This document shows positions 39,501-49,100 of a DNA stretch of 64,000 bases, in pieces. A program made the position numbers and the translations under genes. The notes under the pieces are model-generated. The model had not been told where the DNA came from and ran no database searches. It worked only from the letters and a program-made list of their open reading frames with translations. Numbering within the stretch: position 1 is the first letter of the stretch; every line of letters starts with the position of its first letter. Origin of the DNA: Rhinopomastus cyanomelas. Its lineage: Eukaryota; Chordata; Aves; Bucerotiformes; Rhinopomastidae. The DNA lies in contig VXBP01003540.1 of assembly GCA_013400115.1 (NCBI GenBank), positions 61,095 through 125,094 of the forward strand, written 5' to 3'.

Positions 39501-42500
39501 GTTTTCCAGTCACTCTTCCCCAAGCCTGTAGCACTGCACTGGGTTGTGACCTAAGTGCTGGACACAGCACTTAGCTTTCTTGAAGCTCATATAATTGTCC
39601 TCAAACCATTGATCCTGCCTGTCCAGATGTCTCTGTAGGGCCCCTCTACCCTGAAGGAGATCAACATTTAGCTTGGTGTCATCTGCAAACTTCCTGAGGG
39701 TGCACTCATCCAAATCATCAACAGAGACATTAAACAGGAGTGGCCCTGGGGAGCAGCACTTGAGATCAGCTTCCAACCTGATTTAACTCCATTCACCACC
39801 CCTCTTCATGTCTGATCGTTCAGACAGTGTTTAACTCAGCTGAATCTACACCTGTCCAAGCCAAGGGCAGCCAGTTTTATTACAAGAATACTGCGGTAAA
39901 ACGTATTGAAGACTTTACTGAAATACAAGAGGACAACAACTACAGCCTTTCCCTCATTCACTAGGCATCTGACCTTGTCAAAGAAAGAGATTGAGTTCAT
40001 CAGGGAAAGCCTGCCTTGCGTGAACCCATGCTGACCGGGCCTGATCATCTGATTATCTTGTAGACGGTGCAAAATGTCACGCAAGATTATTTGCTCCAGA
40101 GCCTTCTGTGGCACCAAGGTCAGACTCACAGGACTCTACCTCCCGAGATCCTCCTTTTGACCTTTTCTGTAGACAGGACAGCTGAGAGGTGGTGGACAAT
40201 GCTCTACTGAAAACATCCTGCAGCTTGTTCAGTGCATGTTGGTGTAACCCATCTGACCACCTAGACTTGTTTGTATCTGAGGGGTCTAGCAGGTCATTAA
40301 CCATCTCCTCTTGGATTGCATAGGCCTCATTCTGCTCCCCATCCCTGCCTCATTGCTCAAGGAGCTGGGTACCTGGGAAAAACTAGTTCAACTGTTAAAG
40401 ACAGAGGCAAAGAAGGCATTAAGTACCTCAGCCTTTCCTTCATCATTTATCATTGTGTTTTCCTCAGCATCTAATAAAGGATGAAGATCCTCCCTAGTCC
40501 TCATCACTGATCTTCACCTGGACTTGAATCCATGACTTGAATCCACCTGAGCCATTGAATCCATGACTGTCCAGGAGGCGCATTGCCTATGGCGTCTCAA
40601 CCAGCATAAAATTATGGAATAGGTTGTAAACATTTGTTTACAATAACAAAAGCAAGTACTTAGAAAGGGAATTATATTTGCCTCCTTCCATGGAAAAAGC
40701 ATGAACTTGAACAACACTCACTTTCAGGTGGGGACTAATATCCTGTAGTGAAGGACAGATGTCCAGCACTACCTACAGCTGAGGTGAAAGGAGGCTTTAA
40801 CTTCAGCATTGATTTGCCCGGGGTTGCTGCTGAGGTGGGTGCTCTCTAAGCAGCATTTTGATGTTGTGCCTAATTCCCTTTCTTTTCTGGAGAAGGCCAG
40901 ATCACTTTCATAGATCATAGAATGATTAAGGCTGGAAAAGACCTTCAAGATCATAGAGTTCCACCAACCTAACAGTAAACAGCCTGAACAAGCATATAAG
41001 ATTAAGTGAACCATAAATCTAACTTCAACTATTAGTGTATTTTTTTTAACTTTCCATGAGTAATTGTTAGATTAGACTGAACTGATAAATATTCATAAAT
41101 CCATAGGTATCAAAATACCAGGGCAGTTGGTATATCTGGAAAACATTGTCTGGCATCTAGTGTGCACTTCAGTACTTTGTTTCCTACCATTATGTAGCTA
41201 GATTATTTGAAAATATGGAAGCTTTAGATAGACATGTCCCTATATCTATCTGTGGCCATTGCCCTCTCCTGGCTGTCACTGGATAAAGTGGTTTGGAGGA
41301 TGTAGCACTTTCAGTTTTATTTCTGGATGAGCACTTGAAAAACAGCTGCTAGTTATTTCGTATGTGCATGGTTGTTCTACAATATCTGCTAAGGATCCCA
41401 CAGCTCTAGGGAGGTGCTATATGGCTTTTTCTGAGGGAGTGACCACGCAACCAGCGCATACATTGACAACAGTAAATACATCAGAATAGAAATAATGGGA
41501 TATGATAGGATGAGGTTTCAGCTTTAGATATTAACTTTCTGATCCTCTGCTAAGCCATGGTTTAAAATTAGTTTAATACCTTTTTTTAAATTTTTTTGTG
41601 TTTTTTTTCTGAATCAGAATATAAAATCTAATAATCTATGGAAACACTTGTGGTAATCTATTTTAATCCCCTCTTGTCTGCAGTCTGAAGGACCAAAAAA
41701 TGCAGCAAATACCAACATCCATTTACAAACATGAGCCCTAAAAACGACCAGACAATTACTGAGGATATGGAATGCAATTCTGCTCCTAGCTCATGTGAGG
41801 AAAACTTTTGTTCTTCTTTTACACAGAAATAATCTCAGATTTCTTTATACATATATACATGTGGCAATCAGAACATTTGGTACTTCTTTATGAATGATCT
41901 CTTGTCTGACCACTGAAATTATTGAATCAATTCATCAAGTTCTGTAAAATTCAAACCCTGACCTAGAGATTACAAAAAAATTCGCATTTTATACTATTTT
42001 GCTGCTTCTTATGGAAGGACAGGTAGTGCCATCCAACTAAAATGAAAAAAATTACATCAACCCCCTTGGTTGTGTTTGCAAGCATTTGATTATCTCATGT
42101 TAAGTATTTCTTTTGGGTTTGAAACTCAAGAACCAAAATCAGAATAAACTCAAGATTTCAATAGCTACTACTTCATAAGTATTCAACTCAAAAATCATAG
42201 AATTCCGTTATTTAGTGCAACATCTCAAACTATGATTCAGTGAAAATAACGCAGATGACAGGCATGTCTCCTATGTTTGCTCATTTTAGTATGAGCTATT
42301 GTGATCCACCAAACACTCAAGCTTCTCGCTGCTTCTAATTGCAGACACATTCAGCTTTCATCAGGCTTAACGTTTAGGTGTTTCAGTAGCCAGCTGACAC
42401 AGCTGCTTCTTCAGATCACAGAAAACATTCAAATACATCCATAGGTAGTGTGTTTGCTTTAAGGTTTTTAAGGACCATTTGGACAATCGACTATAATCAC

Positions 42501-44898
42501 GATTCTCAAGTCTGTCCCTGTGAAGTAATGACGATTATGTTCTTAATTATATTTTAAATTTATAGGCTGAGTTTTGTCACCCTTCTCACCCTAGAAATTA
42601 ATACAATTCTCATAACCAGTGCCCACAGAACATGATAGTATTTGTCTCAGGTAAGAACAACAGGATTAGGCCTTGTGTCACACCCCAAAGTACTTCATGT
42701 CCATATAAACAATATCATTTCTGGAGATCTTCAAGCATTTCTTGCTCTCTTTTAGAGAGTAGACTTTATTTTTAATTCATATTTAGACAATTAAAGCTGT
42801 AAAACATAAAGACTCTGTTGGGATTGGACTAGATGATCTTTCAAGGTCCCTTCCAGTCCCTAATGATTCTATACATCTCCAAAGGCAAGGTTTTGAGGTT
42901 CTAAATCTACATCTACCATACTTAAAGCAGCAAATATGAGTTTGGAAGTTGTGATGGTTCAGTAAAAAATGTTTGCGGATTTGAATCAGGTCACTTTCTC
43001 AATGACGCTATTACGGCTTTGCAAAGTATCTACCTCAATCACCCTCGCTAGGGCAAAACTCAGACTAACCCTGACTCAGTAGACGTGTGCCCACACCTAG
43101 CTTTGAGGTTTCCTGAAAGTGGAAGTGTCATTTACTTACCATCTACAGCTTTAATTATGGAAGGCAGAGGTGCAAAAGTACGTGAACCCTGAGTTTAAAA
43201 TCCACAACTGTTTTAGCTGTGCAAAGGCTTTAGAATCAGCTTGATATTCCCCTGCAGAGATGATATTCTACATCTCTAGAGCTTGCACAAAACAGAATGA
43301 GTGTGTGTGGGTATGAATTGTAGTGGTTATAGAAAAGTCCTGCAATATAGGGAGTCCTCGTTCAACTCTGCGTTAGCTGTTATTAAAAATATTCCTATAA
43401 AATAACATTAAGGACACCAGAGTTTCTGCCTTCTTCCACAGGCAGAGCCATAAGTCCTAAAACCTCATGTGGGGAATATCCCATCTTTCTCCTCTCCTCT
43501 GCAATGATTACAGTTTTGTGTCAGTTTCATCTCCGCAAAATATTTTGGTTTACAGCATAAAGCAGTTAAAACAGCTCTTGCTACAGGCAGAACCTCATCA
43601 CATCTGATGCTTCGGTAGCCAATGGATATGTGACAAAGTAAACAATAGCAAAATGTGAAAAGCAGAACGTCTACCTGTATTACTGACTCTTACAAACATT
43701 CTTCGCTCCGGAGCCAAACATTCAGTCTTTGAATGATCAAAATGCCTTGCAAAGGGATGGACATTTCTCCCGACTGAAGAGCACAGGATTTTGGACTAAG
43801 ATTTTATGTCTCTTCCTTATTAGATAATTGTGAAACCAGAAAAGGGCAAAAGTGCAAAACATAAACATAAACTGATAAATCAAATTTGACAATTGAAAGG
43901 GCTTTGTCTTAATAGCATTTTGAATGAATAAAAAATTAATCATGGCTAAAAATCCAATTGCTTAAATAAAAATGATCGGCCACTTCACTCTTCTCACAAC
44001 ACATTTTGTTCTGATCCCTTATAGTAGCTGTACGACTTGAGATTTGGGCCGTGTTGTGAGTATCTTGTTACAGGAGGCTGGAGTGTCTCTGGGACTCGGG
44101 CAGCACTCCTCACAGAATTAGTGAAGAACAATTTCTTCATAGAGATTTCTCCTACCAGTACAACTGTTCACACCAATGCATTATATTGTGACGCTGCTGC
44201 AGAAGAAGCTTAAGGAATCCACAGAGTAATTTTGCTGAAATCAGTGGAATCACAAGTTTGTATTGATTTCTTTTAGAAACTTATTCTTAATGGATGACAA
44301 TGGTCCCACCTGCCCCCGTCATGTTGAATACAAACTTTGTTTTACTCAGTTTAAACAATAAAAAACCCCACCACCTCATCAATGTGTATGGCTTTAACAA
44401 CAATGAGAATATTTTAAAAACAGATGCCTTCTCAATGTTTGCAAATGTCCCAAACATATCTGAGCGACAGATTACTGTGAAAGCAATTAATACTAATTAT
44501 AATACATTCTTCTTGTACAATTTTAAAACATTTCTTGGTTTATACAGATGCTACATATAGCTGTTCACTGAACACGTTAGCAGCAACTGGGGAAAAAAAG
44601 GAGTGCATGTATTTTCCCCTTTTTGTATTTCTCAACAAGCAGATTACACTCCTTGAATCAGATGGAAACCTGACGAGTTATACCCTGGGTAGGAAAAGAA
44701 TAAAAGGTGATTCTACATACCAGTCATTGTAAATCCCCCAACCAGCAAGCCAATGTCTCTTCCACCGACTATAATAGCTTCACTGCGGTCTCCTTCACTG
44801 TTGGTGTTCTTGGTTTTCCAAGCAGCCCATATTCCAACTGCCAGGATAGCCAGGTAGAAGACAACTATGGCCACTAGCCCCTCCACATGGAAAGCCAT
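20930..44898 (-). CDS. SLC5A7: SLC5A7, high-affinity choline transporter CHT1 (complete, 8 coding exons)
   Basis: Sodium- and chloride-dependent symporter that returns choline to cholinergic terminals, the rate-limiting step of acetylcholine synthesis. Coding exons on the minus strand: 44898-44721, 37242-37129, 34260-34105, 29937-29789, 25276-25133, 23418-23265, 22481-22264, 21553-20930. Spliced length is 1737 nt including the stop, giving 578 residues (human 580). All introns are GT-AG, with phases 1,1,1,0,0,1,0. The product follows the vertebrate protein throughout. The first membrane helix is at about 6-27, Asp48 and Ile89 are kept, and the 'GGEPYLYLQP' block is present. The sodium/solute symporter motif around [12 protein letters not shown] (346-357) is intact, as is the N-glycosylation sequon N301-E-T. 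The cytosolic tail retains the Leu531-Val532 endocytosis-type motif. The protein ends two residues earlier than human. The family fold has 13 membrane helices. The start has A at -3 and G at +4. Confidence 0.97.
21554..22263 (-). other. SLC5A7: SLC5A7 intron 7 (710 bp)
   Basis: Phase-0 intron with a GTGAGA donor and a T-rich tract ending in AG. No repeat or hidden exon recognised. Confidence 0.9.
22264..22481 (-). CDS. SLC5A7: SLC5A7 coding exon 7, residues 299-371
   Basis: 218 nt, entered after 'ttacag' and left at AAT|GTGAGA. It encodes the extracellular loop with the N301 sequon (WNETAYG), then '[20 protein letters not shown]' and the SLC5 hallmark '[20 protein letters not shown]', whose Ser and Asp349 residues lie in the helix that shapes the sodium site in this fold. 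Residue 299 is Ala where human has Asp. Confidence 0.97.
22482..23264 (-). other. SLC5A7: SLC5A7 intron 6 (783 bp)
   Basis: Phase-1 intron, GTAACC donor. No repeat recognised. Confidence 0.9.
23265..23418 (-). CDS. SLC5A7: SLC5A7 coding exon 6, residues 248-298
   Basis: 154 nt. The acceptor is 'gtttgcag' and the donor is ACAG|GTAACC. The encoded '[20 protein letters not shown]' is one of the most conserved stretches of CHT1, followed by a membrane helix ending in 'IGAIGAST'. The first residue is Thr where human has Met. Confidence 0.97.
23419..25132 (-). other. SLC5A7: SLC5A7 intron 5 (1714 bp)
   Basis: Phase-0 intron. A TG/CA-rich patch lies at 24285-24325. No CR1 seen. Confidence 0.9.
25133..25276 (-). 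CDS. SLC5A7: SLC5A7 coding exon 5, residues 200-247
   Basis: 144 nt with phase-0 borders: acceptor 'ggttacag', donor CTC|GTAAGT. It encodes 'WISVPFAMSHPAVTDIEITA', then an extracellular loop ending 'YTWLDNFLLL'. The loop (HQVHQEPWLGSINSLDI) differs from human more than the rest of the protein does, as expected for an exposed loop. Confidence 0.96.
25277..29788 (-). other. SLC5A7: SLC5A7 intron 4 (4512 bp)
   Basis: Phase-0 intron. It contains a CR1 copy in the opposite orientation to the gene (26436-27362). The rest has no recognised feature. Confidence 0.9.
26436..27362 (+). mobile_element. CR1 LINE, RT palm to ORF2 C-terminus, antisense to SLC5A7
   Basis: About 930 bp of CR1 ORF2 in sense orientation. 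It covers the palm with the FADD catalytic block (aagtttgcagatgacaccaa near 26548), the 'NKDKC' region, 'VIVPLYLALVRLYLKHCAQL' and the tail 'WNRLLGMWLNHHP'. In-frame stops (such as TAA in the HL*SM segment) and shifts show decay. The 3' UTR is missing: homology stops near 27362 shortly after the ORF2 end, although CR1 truncation normally affects the 5' side. Confidence 0.9.
29789..29937 (-). CDS. SLC5A7: SLC5A7 coding exon 4, residues 150-199
   Basis: 149 nt. The acceptor is 'ttcctatag' and the donor is CTG|GTAAGT. It codes for 'ATISVIVDINVNISVIISAL' and then '[20 protein letters not shown]', the central membrane segments with the family's [11 protein letters not shown] motif. The frame is open across the whole exon and joins both neighbours in phase. 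Confidence 0.96.
29938..34104 (-). other. SLC5A7: SLC5A7 intron 3 (4167 bp)
   Basis: Phase-1 intron, almost half of which is a single old CR1 (30598-32590). No hidden exon recognised. Confidence 0.9.
30598..32590 (-). mobile_element. Old CR1 LINE, about 2 kb, endonuclease end to 3' UTR
   Basis: The longest CR1 in the window. On the minus strand, moving from 32590 down, it shows the C-terminal edge of the endonuclease domain ('LLFTNKEELVRNVKFSGRLD', about 32400-32470), the inter-domain linker ('FRKAKVHLNLSLPMKSSKED', near 32000), the RT domain (about 31850-31200), and the C-terminal part and 3' region (31150-30598). Numerous stops and indels mark it as ancient. It lies in the same transcriptional orientation as SLC5A7. 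Confidence 0.85.
34105..34260 (-). CDS. SLC5A7: SLC5A7 coding exon 3, residues 98-149
   Basis: 156 nt. The acceptor is 'tctttacag' and the donor is TTAG|GTAAGG. It encodes '[20 protein letters not shown]' and '[20 protein letters not shown]', nearly identical to the vertebrate consensus. Both borders split a Gly codon after its first base, and both read GG when joined. Confidence 0.97.
34261..37128 (-). other. SLC5A7: SLC5A7 intron 2 (2868 bp)
   Basis: Phase-1 intron with no repeat recognised. A 102-codon frame at 35929-36237 has no family resemblance. Confidence 0.9.
37129..37242 (-). CDS. SLC5A7: SLC5A7 coding exon 2, residues 60-97
   Basis: 114 nt. The acceptor is 'ttttccag' and the donor is TTAG|GTAAGC. 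It encodes '[20 protein letters not shown]' followed by 'YGLAWAQAPIGYSLSLML'. Ile89, which is polymorphic (I89V) in humans, is Ile here. Confidence 0.97.
37876..38059 (+). mobile_element. CR1 LINE 3' end, sense
   Basis: Well-preserved 3' terminus: 'tggaacaggctgcccagggg', 'ggacatttaagacccacctg' type block, 'tggactagatgatctttcaa', then 'ggtcccttccaattgctaat' and terminal 'gattctatgattg'. Judged by its match to CR1 ends elsewhere in the window, it is one of the younger copies. Confidence 0.92.
38363..39057 (-). mobile_element. CR1 LINE, 3' UTR and ORF2 C-terminal part
   Basis: Starts with the antisense terminus 'cacagaatcatagaatggtt', then 'gtcatgggcatggacatctc', the ORF2 tail and the RT-distal region up to about 39057. 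There it meets a second CR1 that restarts at an overlapping part of ORF2, so these are two elements and not one. Confidence 0.9.
39058..40508 (-). mobile_element. CR1 LINE, RT domain, lacking its 3' UTR
   Basis: About 1.45 kb. Reading on the minus strand from 40508 down, it gives the linker and early RT ('EGKAVVVVLLYFSKVFNTFY', near 39900), the catalytic block 'LRKFADDTKLNV' (near 39690), then 'VIVPLYLALVRHNVSTVFSF' and the C-terminal region ending near 39060. The 3' UTR is absent, and the neighbour's 5' edge abuts directly. Frameshifts break ORF2 into several frames. Confidence 0.9.
40908..40980 (-). mobile_element. CR1 LINE 3' tip
   Basis: Antisense terminus 'catagatcatagaatgatta', then 'aggctggaaaagaccttcaa' and 'gatcatagagttccaccaac'. 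About 70 bp. Confidence 0.8.
42818..42884 (+). mobile_element. CR1 LINE 3' tip, sense
   Basis: 'attggactagatgatctttc' followed by 'aaggtcccttccagtcccta' and 'atgattctata'. About 65 bp, closely similar to the end of the copy at 37876-38059. Confidence 0.85.
44721..44898 (-). CDS. SLC5A7: SLC5A7 coding exon 1, residues 1-59
   Basis: 178 nt from the ATG at 44898 to the donor ACTG|GTATGT. It encodes the short extracellular N-terminus (MAFHVEG), the first membrane helix and 'SEAIIVGGRDIGLLVGGFTM', including Asp48 (mutated in a human congenital myasthenic syndrome). The start context is strong (A at -3, G at +4), and the length up to this start matches human exactly. Confidence 0.97.
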
Positions 44899-44935
44899 TT
44901 TGAAATCCTGTCTGTTTCTTTGATCGCTCTTTCAT
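44795..44935 (-). CDS. Upstream ORF overlapping the SLC5A7 start (46 codons)
   Basis: An ATG at 44935-44933 lies 37 nt before the SLC5A7 start, in the +1-shifted frame. It runs open for 46 codons across the true start and ends at TGA (44797-44795) inside coding exon 1. Its context is weak (T at -3, A at +4), so scanning ribosomes would mostly pass it. It exists in the mRNA only if the acceptor at 44944 is used. Any role would be in translational tuning, and I do not suppose the peptide has a function. Confidence 0.4.
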   Translation of the reverse strand: MKERSKKQTGFQNGFPCGGASGHSCLLPGYPGSWNMGCLENQEHQQ

Positions 44936-44943
44936 TAATACCC
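44899..44943 (-). other. SLC5A7: SLC5A7 5' UTR part of the first coding exon
   Basis: On the minus strand, a CT-repeat polypyrimidine tract (complement of the gagagagaga run at 44947-44958) ends in 'ccag' at 44944, an excellent acceptor. The 45 nt between it and the ATG would be 5' UTR, so transcription must start further upstream in a separate non-coding exon. Confidence 0.7.
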
Positions 44944-45772
44944 CTGGAGAGAGAGAGAAATAATACATCTGCTTTTAACAAAACCGGTTAGATACTTCTT
45001 CCAATAAGCGTATCAGGGCACAAAGCAAATCCAGATCATTATTAAGGACAGCATTGTGGTGAATTTATGAAATTGGTAATTCAGATGTAATTGAAATGAC
45101 ACTGACATGCCAACTGAAATGCCTTTGGAGCAGCAGCCAAGAACTGTAACCTGTTATTTACAATGGGAAACTGTGGCTGAAAGCTACGCCGTTCTTAGAA
45201 ATCGGTGACCAGGCACATAATTATCTTAGTGTCTCCAAGTCCCCAATGCCTGGGAACTCTTCAGTCAAGACAAAGTTTGGTACATGGCTCAGAATAGACG
45301 ATCTTGGCTGTGTGGACTATCACAAAAGTGTCTCCAGTTAGAAGAAAAGCTACAAAACAGTTTTAGCTATGTAAAAACCATGGGTAAATAATAGCTACAA
45401 GAGCAAGACACATCCTTAGAGTCTGTGTTAGAGTGATGCTTTTGCCCCTATCGTATTCTGCCGTATTTAAAAGCCTGCACTTTTTAAAAGCATCATTTAA
45501 CTGTCCGGCACTAGAAGTATTCACCTATTCTCGCTCGCAATTCGGCAAGTAACCGCAAAGATCAAAAGCTGTCGAACTGCAGAAAAGCCGTTCACCGACG
45601 GAAAAAGCGACATAAGCGGCGGCTGCCCCGTCCCCAGCCATGCCCGGACACCCCTCGCAGCCCTTCCCTGGTCCCCCTCCCAGTCTTCCACCCGTCGCTC
45701 CTCCAGTACTGTCACCCCGCCCGCTCTCCCAAGAGCTCCGCAGGCGAAGGCAGCCCTCGGGGCCGGCCCTAC
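44944..45772 (-). other. SLC5A7: Probable 5' UTR intron of SLC5A7
   Basis: Lies between the acceptor at 44944 and the best donor candidate in the CpG island (CCGGCAG|GTAGGG, exon edge at 45773). An alternative donor, GCGCAG|GTGGGT, sits near 45910. Choosing between them needs cDNA. Confidence 0.4.
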
Positions 45773-46130
45773 CTGCCGGCGGCGCTCCGCGGAGCCGCCC
45801 TGTAGCGTGGCCGCGCACCCCCGCCCCGTCCCCGCCGCGGGGCTTCCCCGCAGCCCGCCGCCTCGCGCCGTCGTGGATCGCCACCGCCCATCCCCGCCCA
45901 CCACCCACCTGCGCTCCGCAGGCGCCACCGCGCTGCCCCGCAGCCCCCAGGGCGCGGCCGCCCATCCCGCGGGAGGATGTCGGGGGTGAGCCGCGGGGGG
46001 ATTTGCCCCCGCCCCGGGGCTTTCCTGCTTAAGGGGGCGGGGGGAGAGGTGGGCGAGAAGGCAGGATCGGTTCTTCCCCCTTGATGCTGGCGGTGCACCG
46101 AGTGCTGAGGCTGCGAGGACGGGTTCGTGG
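45530..46130. promoter_or_regulatory. SLC5A7: CpG island, likely SLC5A7 promoter and non-coding exon 1
   Basis: A sharp rise to very high GC with dense CpG in otherwise AT-rich DNA, located less than 1 kb upstream of the first coding exon of a minus-strand gene. It has a GC box of the Sp1 type (gggggcggggggag, from 46033) and a palindromic TATA-like element (cctttataaagg, 46149-46160) at its upstream edge. If used on the minus strand, that element would place a start near 46120-46125. Being palindromic, it could equally serve a divergent plus-strand transcript. Confidence 0.75.
45773..46125 (-). other. SLC5A7: Candidate non-coding first exon of SLC5A7
   Basis: Bounded by the donor-like CCGGCAG|GTAGGG and by the TATA-like element about 25-30 bp upstream of 46125. 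Both edges are inferred. Dispersed start sites are common in CpG islands, so the 5' edge is approximate. Confidence 0.3.
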
Positions 46131-46160
46131 ATCAAAAAGAGGAAAATCCCTTTATAAAGG

Positions 46161-49100
46161 AGGAGGGTTGACTTGAGTGAGAGGACCATGTCCGTCAGAG
46201 CTGGGGGGAGGAAGGAGAGACAGACGTCAGAGTGCTGGGGGACATTGCGGGGAAGTAAGGATGAGTCAAGGGAGAGTGATTGTTGTGTCATGGCAGGCAA
46301 ATTGGGGTGAGAAAACAAAAAGGAATGAGGGGAGAAAAGGAAGGAACGGGATTGTGCCGGGAAGAAAAGAGGAAGGAAGAGCAGGCACACTACAAGGAGG
46401 AAGAGTTGAGAGCTAGGCTAGGGAGAGGGAAAGTGAGCTTCCTGCTTTTACTGCCCACACTGGCACCCTTCTGGCACCATCCTTGGGCCTAGCACTGGCA
46501 AATCACCAAGTCAAGGCATAGCTGAGTGGAGTTGATTAGGACTCTCTCTCCCCACAACTCCCTTCCAAACTTGGTTAGATGTACAGCTGCTTTTCCCAGC
46601 TAGAGGACAGCTAGTTCTCGGGGACCACCCTTTTTGCCATGCCTCCAGTAAACCTCATCTGCATAGCTATGGCAGTATCAGCTTTCCGATGAAAGGGCTC
46701 TTGCTTTCTGTGTCCAAATGATGCTGGACAATGAATGCTGAGCGTATGAGGACACGTGCAAAAGAACCCACACGTACTCTTGACACAGTTTTTACACAGG
46801 GAAGATCATGCTGAGCTGTTACAGTCACTGTCAGCTGTTGAAGCAGATAACATGGACCATTGGCTCATAAAGGATACAAAAGTAGAAATAAAAAGCCCAT
46901 GGAATGGAGGGCTTTCTATTTCCACGGAAAAAGAGTATGGAATGGAGATTGGTAAAAAACTAATTTCAAGCAGAAAGTATAAATTCATCCTAGACTCAAG
47001 AGGAAGATGCAATATGGGATGATATTAAAACAGAGGAGGAAGATGTCAAGCAAGCAAAGCTCAGCCCACAGCAAGAAGTCACCCGAGGTCTGGCACTTTC
47101 ATGCCATTTACCAACCGCCTGGCCAGCAGAGCAGCTTTGGCTGCTGAGCAGATCATGCTGAGAAGTATGTTATTGCCAGCCATTTATTCTGTTCTGTATG
47201 TACAACACACTATGATTGCATACTCTGTGTTGTTAGGCTGCTGTCAGAGAGCTGGGCTCAGCTGAAGAAGCCCAAATAAAGGTGGCCAAAGAATTAAAGT
47301 GTAGAAATATTACTGTTTTTGTCAGCCAATCTCATAGGTTTTTGAGTGACACTAGCAAGGCAACGTTTGATCTTGGAGTCTGCTGTTAAGACTTTCTTCC
47401 TACGAAAGGCAACAGAGAGACATTTTAGACTCAACATAAATAGTAGAAGTCAGAGGGCTTGGGAACATAGTTGAGGTGTCTCAATTAGAAACAATAATGA
47501 GTAAGTTCCACCAGATAATATGCAACAGAAAATACTTGGATGCTGAAATGGGTGTTATGTTAAATGCACAGAAAATGTTAATTACATTTTAGTTTGCTTT
47601 TCTCAACCTTAATACATATAAAGAAGTAATGACAGCACAAAGTGTGGAATGTTCCGGGAAAAAGCGTTAGTCACATTCTAGATTAGACAACATCATTCTT
47701 CACTGGGAAACATAAAAAATGCCTGTTATCTTTCATTAGCACCTGTTTATGTCACTGGAGTTGGGAAACTATTTTTTTTTTCTTTAAATGAATTCATTCA
47801 AAAATGATAATGCTTTAATAAAAATAATTAAAATTAATCCTGAAAAATTATTAGGGTATTTTTGTGCAGCCTCTTTTGCCAAGTTGTGTCTGTTTGCATC
47901 CCTCCACTCTGTGAATTAACAGTGCTGGGTAAGTTTTACCTTTCACATGTGTCTACTCTTGTTACAGATAAGTTAAATGACACATTCTCTCATGGGATAT
48001 TCACTTGAGGTATAAGTTCCTTGGGCTAATAGAGCCGTGGGGTTTGAAGCTGCCTTCACCTGGATGTAGCTGGGAAAGACTGAAACAATAATTTTAGCAA
48101 GATGTGAACAGCAGTTGATTTAATAGGTTACTGCCTTCTTTTGCTTATATGCTATTATTATTTCAGGTAGTTTTCTGGTGCTTCGCCTTGGAAAAGTACC
48201 CTCCTACACTGGATTGCCATGTGCATTCTGTCACCTGCACCCCAACAGCCATACATCAACCACACCCATACACAAGGCTCATTTCGCGTGGTGACTGATG
48301 TGTGCACAAAGGAGTAAATTTTATTGTTCTTGGGAAAAGGCAGACTATGGTGCCAGACGCACTAAATGCATCTGGAAGGCAGATTACACATTAGATCTGT
48401 CCACATTTCCAAAGATAATTACTTCTGCGATCAAAATGCTTAAAATTGAGGAAATCTTCCAAAAAGAAGGCAGTCCATTGGCAGTTTGTGGCTTCTAAAA
48501 TAATTCTGCATTAGAAAAAATATATTTAATTATTTTTAAAGGACTTAAGTTGAAAACATGCTACTCAAAAAAAGAAAATAACCCAACATAAAACTTAGTT
48601 TTCTTATTGAAGACAGTTGTCACAGAAGGTTGCATTTATTCACTTTGAATCACATTCCAGTTCTTCTACCCTTGGTGGTTTAAGGCTGCCCATCTTCATG
48701 GGCTGCATCTGCACCTTGCAAAAAACTCTTGCTCTTAACAGTGACAGTAACAGACTTTATAACCCCGTAGTGGATCAGTCCAAAGTTGACGGACAGGGTG
48801 GGTTGGCAGAAGATCTCTTTAGGTTGAAGTTAGATGCATCAGTATGAAGTGCTAAAGAGAGATCCAGGGAACACCGGTACCTTGGTAAATAAAGTTTTGC
48901 CAATAATCCTGCATCCTCACTCCTGGCTGCCGCCAGCTTCCAAGGGCTCATCCTGAGCTGAGCTATCCAGCTTTCAATTTTACTTTATGGGCTTTATGAA
49001 ACCCTGATGAAGGGCCAGTCTTTACTTTAATTAGCCACAATGCAAACCTGGAACAGTGTAAGTCACTGAGTGCACTTGAGATTTATTCCACTAACAGAAA

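Larger units (their letters stand above)
37243..44720 (-). other. SLC5A7: SLC5A7 intron 1 of the coding region (7478 bp)
   Basis: Phase-1 intron, the longest of the gene. It holds five CR1 pieces (37876-38059, 38363-39057, 39058-40508, 40908-40980, 42818-42884). The parts 40981-42817 and 42885-44720 contain no recognised feature apart from a T-rich run at 41578-41610. Confidence 0.9.

Noticed and set aside
45521..46390. Open frame of 289 codons on the minus strand (and overlapping frames on both strands)
   Set aside because: It lies in the CpG island, where stop codons are rare in every frame. The predicted product is Arg/Pro/Gly/Ala-rich with no family motif, and several overlapping frames are equally open.
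48850..48930. AATAAA followed by a TTTGCC-rich stretch, reminiscent of an LTR end
   Set aside because: No paired LTR, primer-binding site, terminal TG/CA boundaries or retroviral coding sequence could be found nearby.
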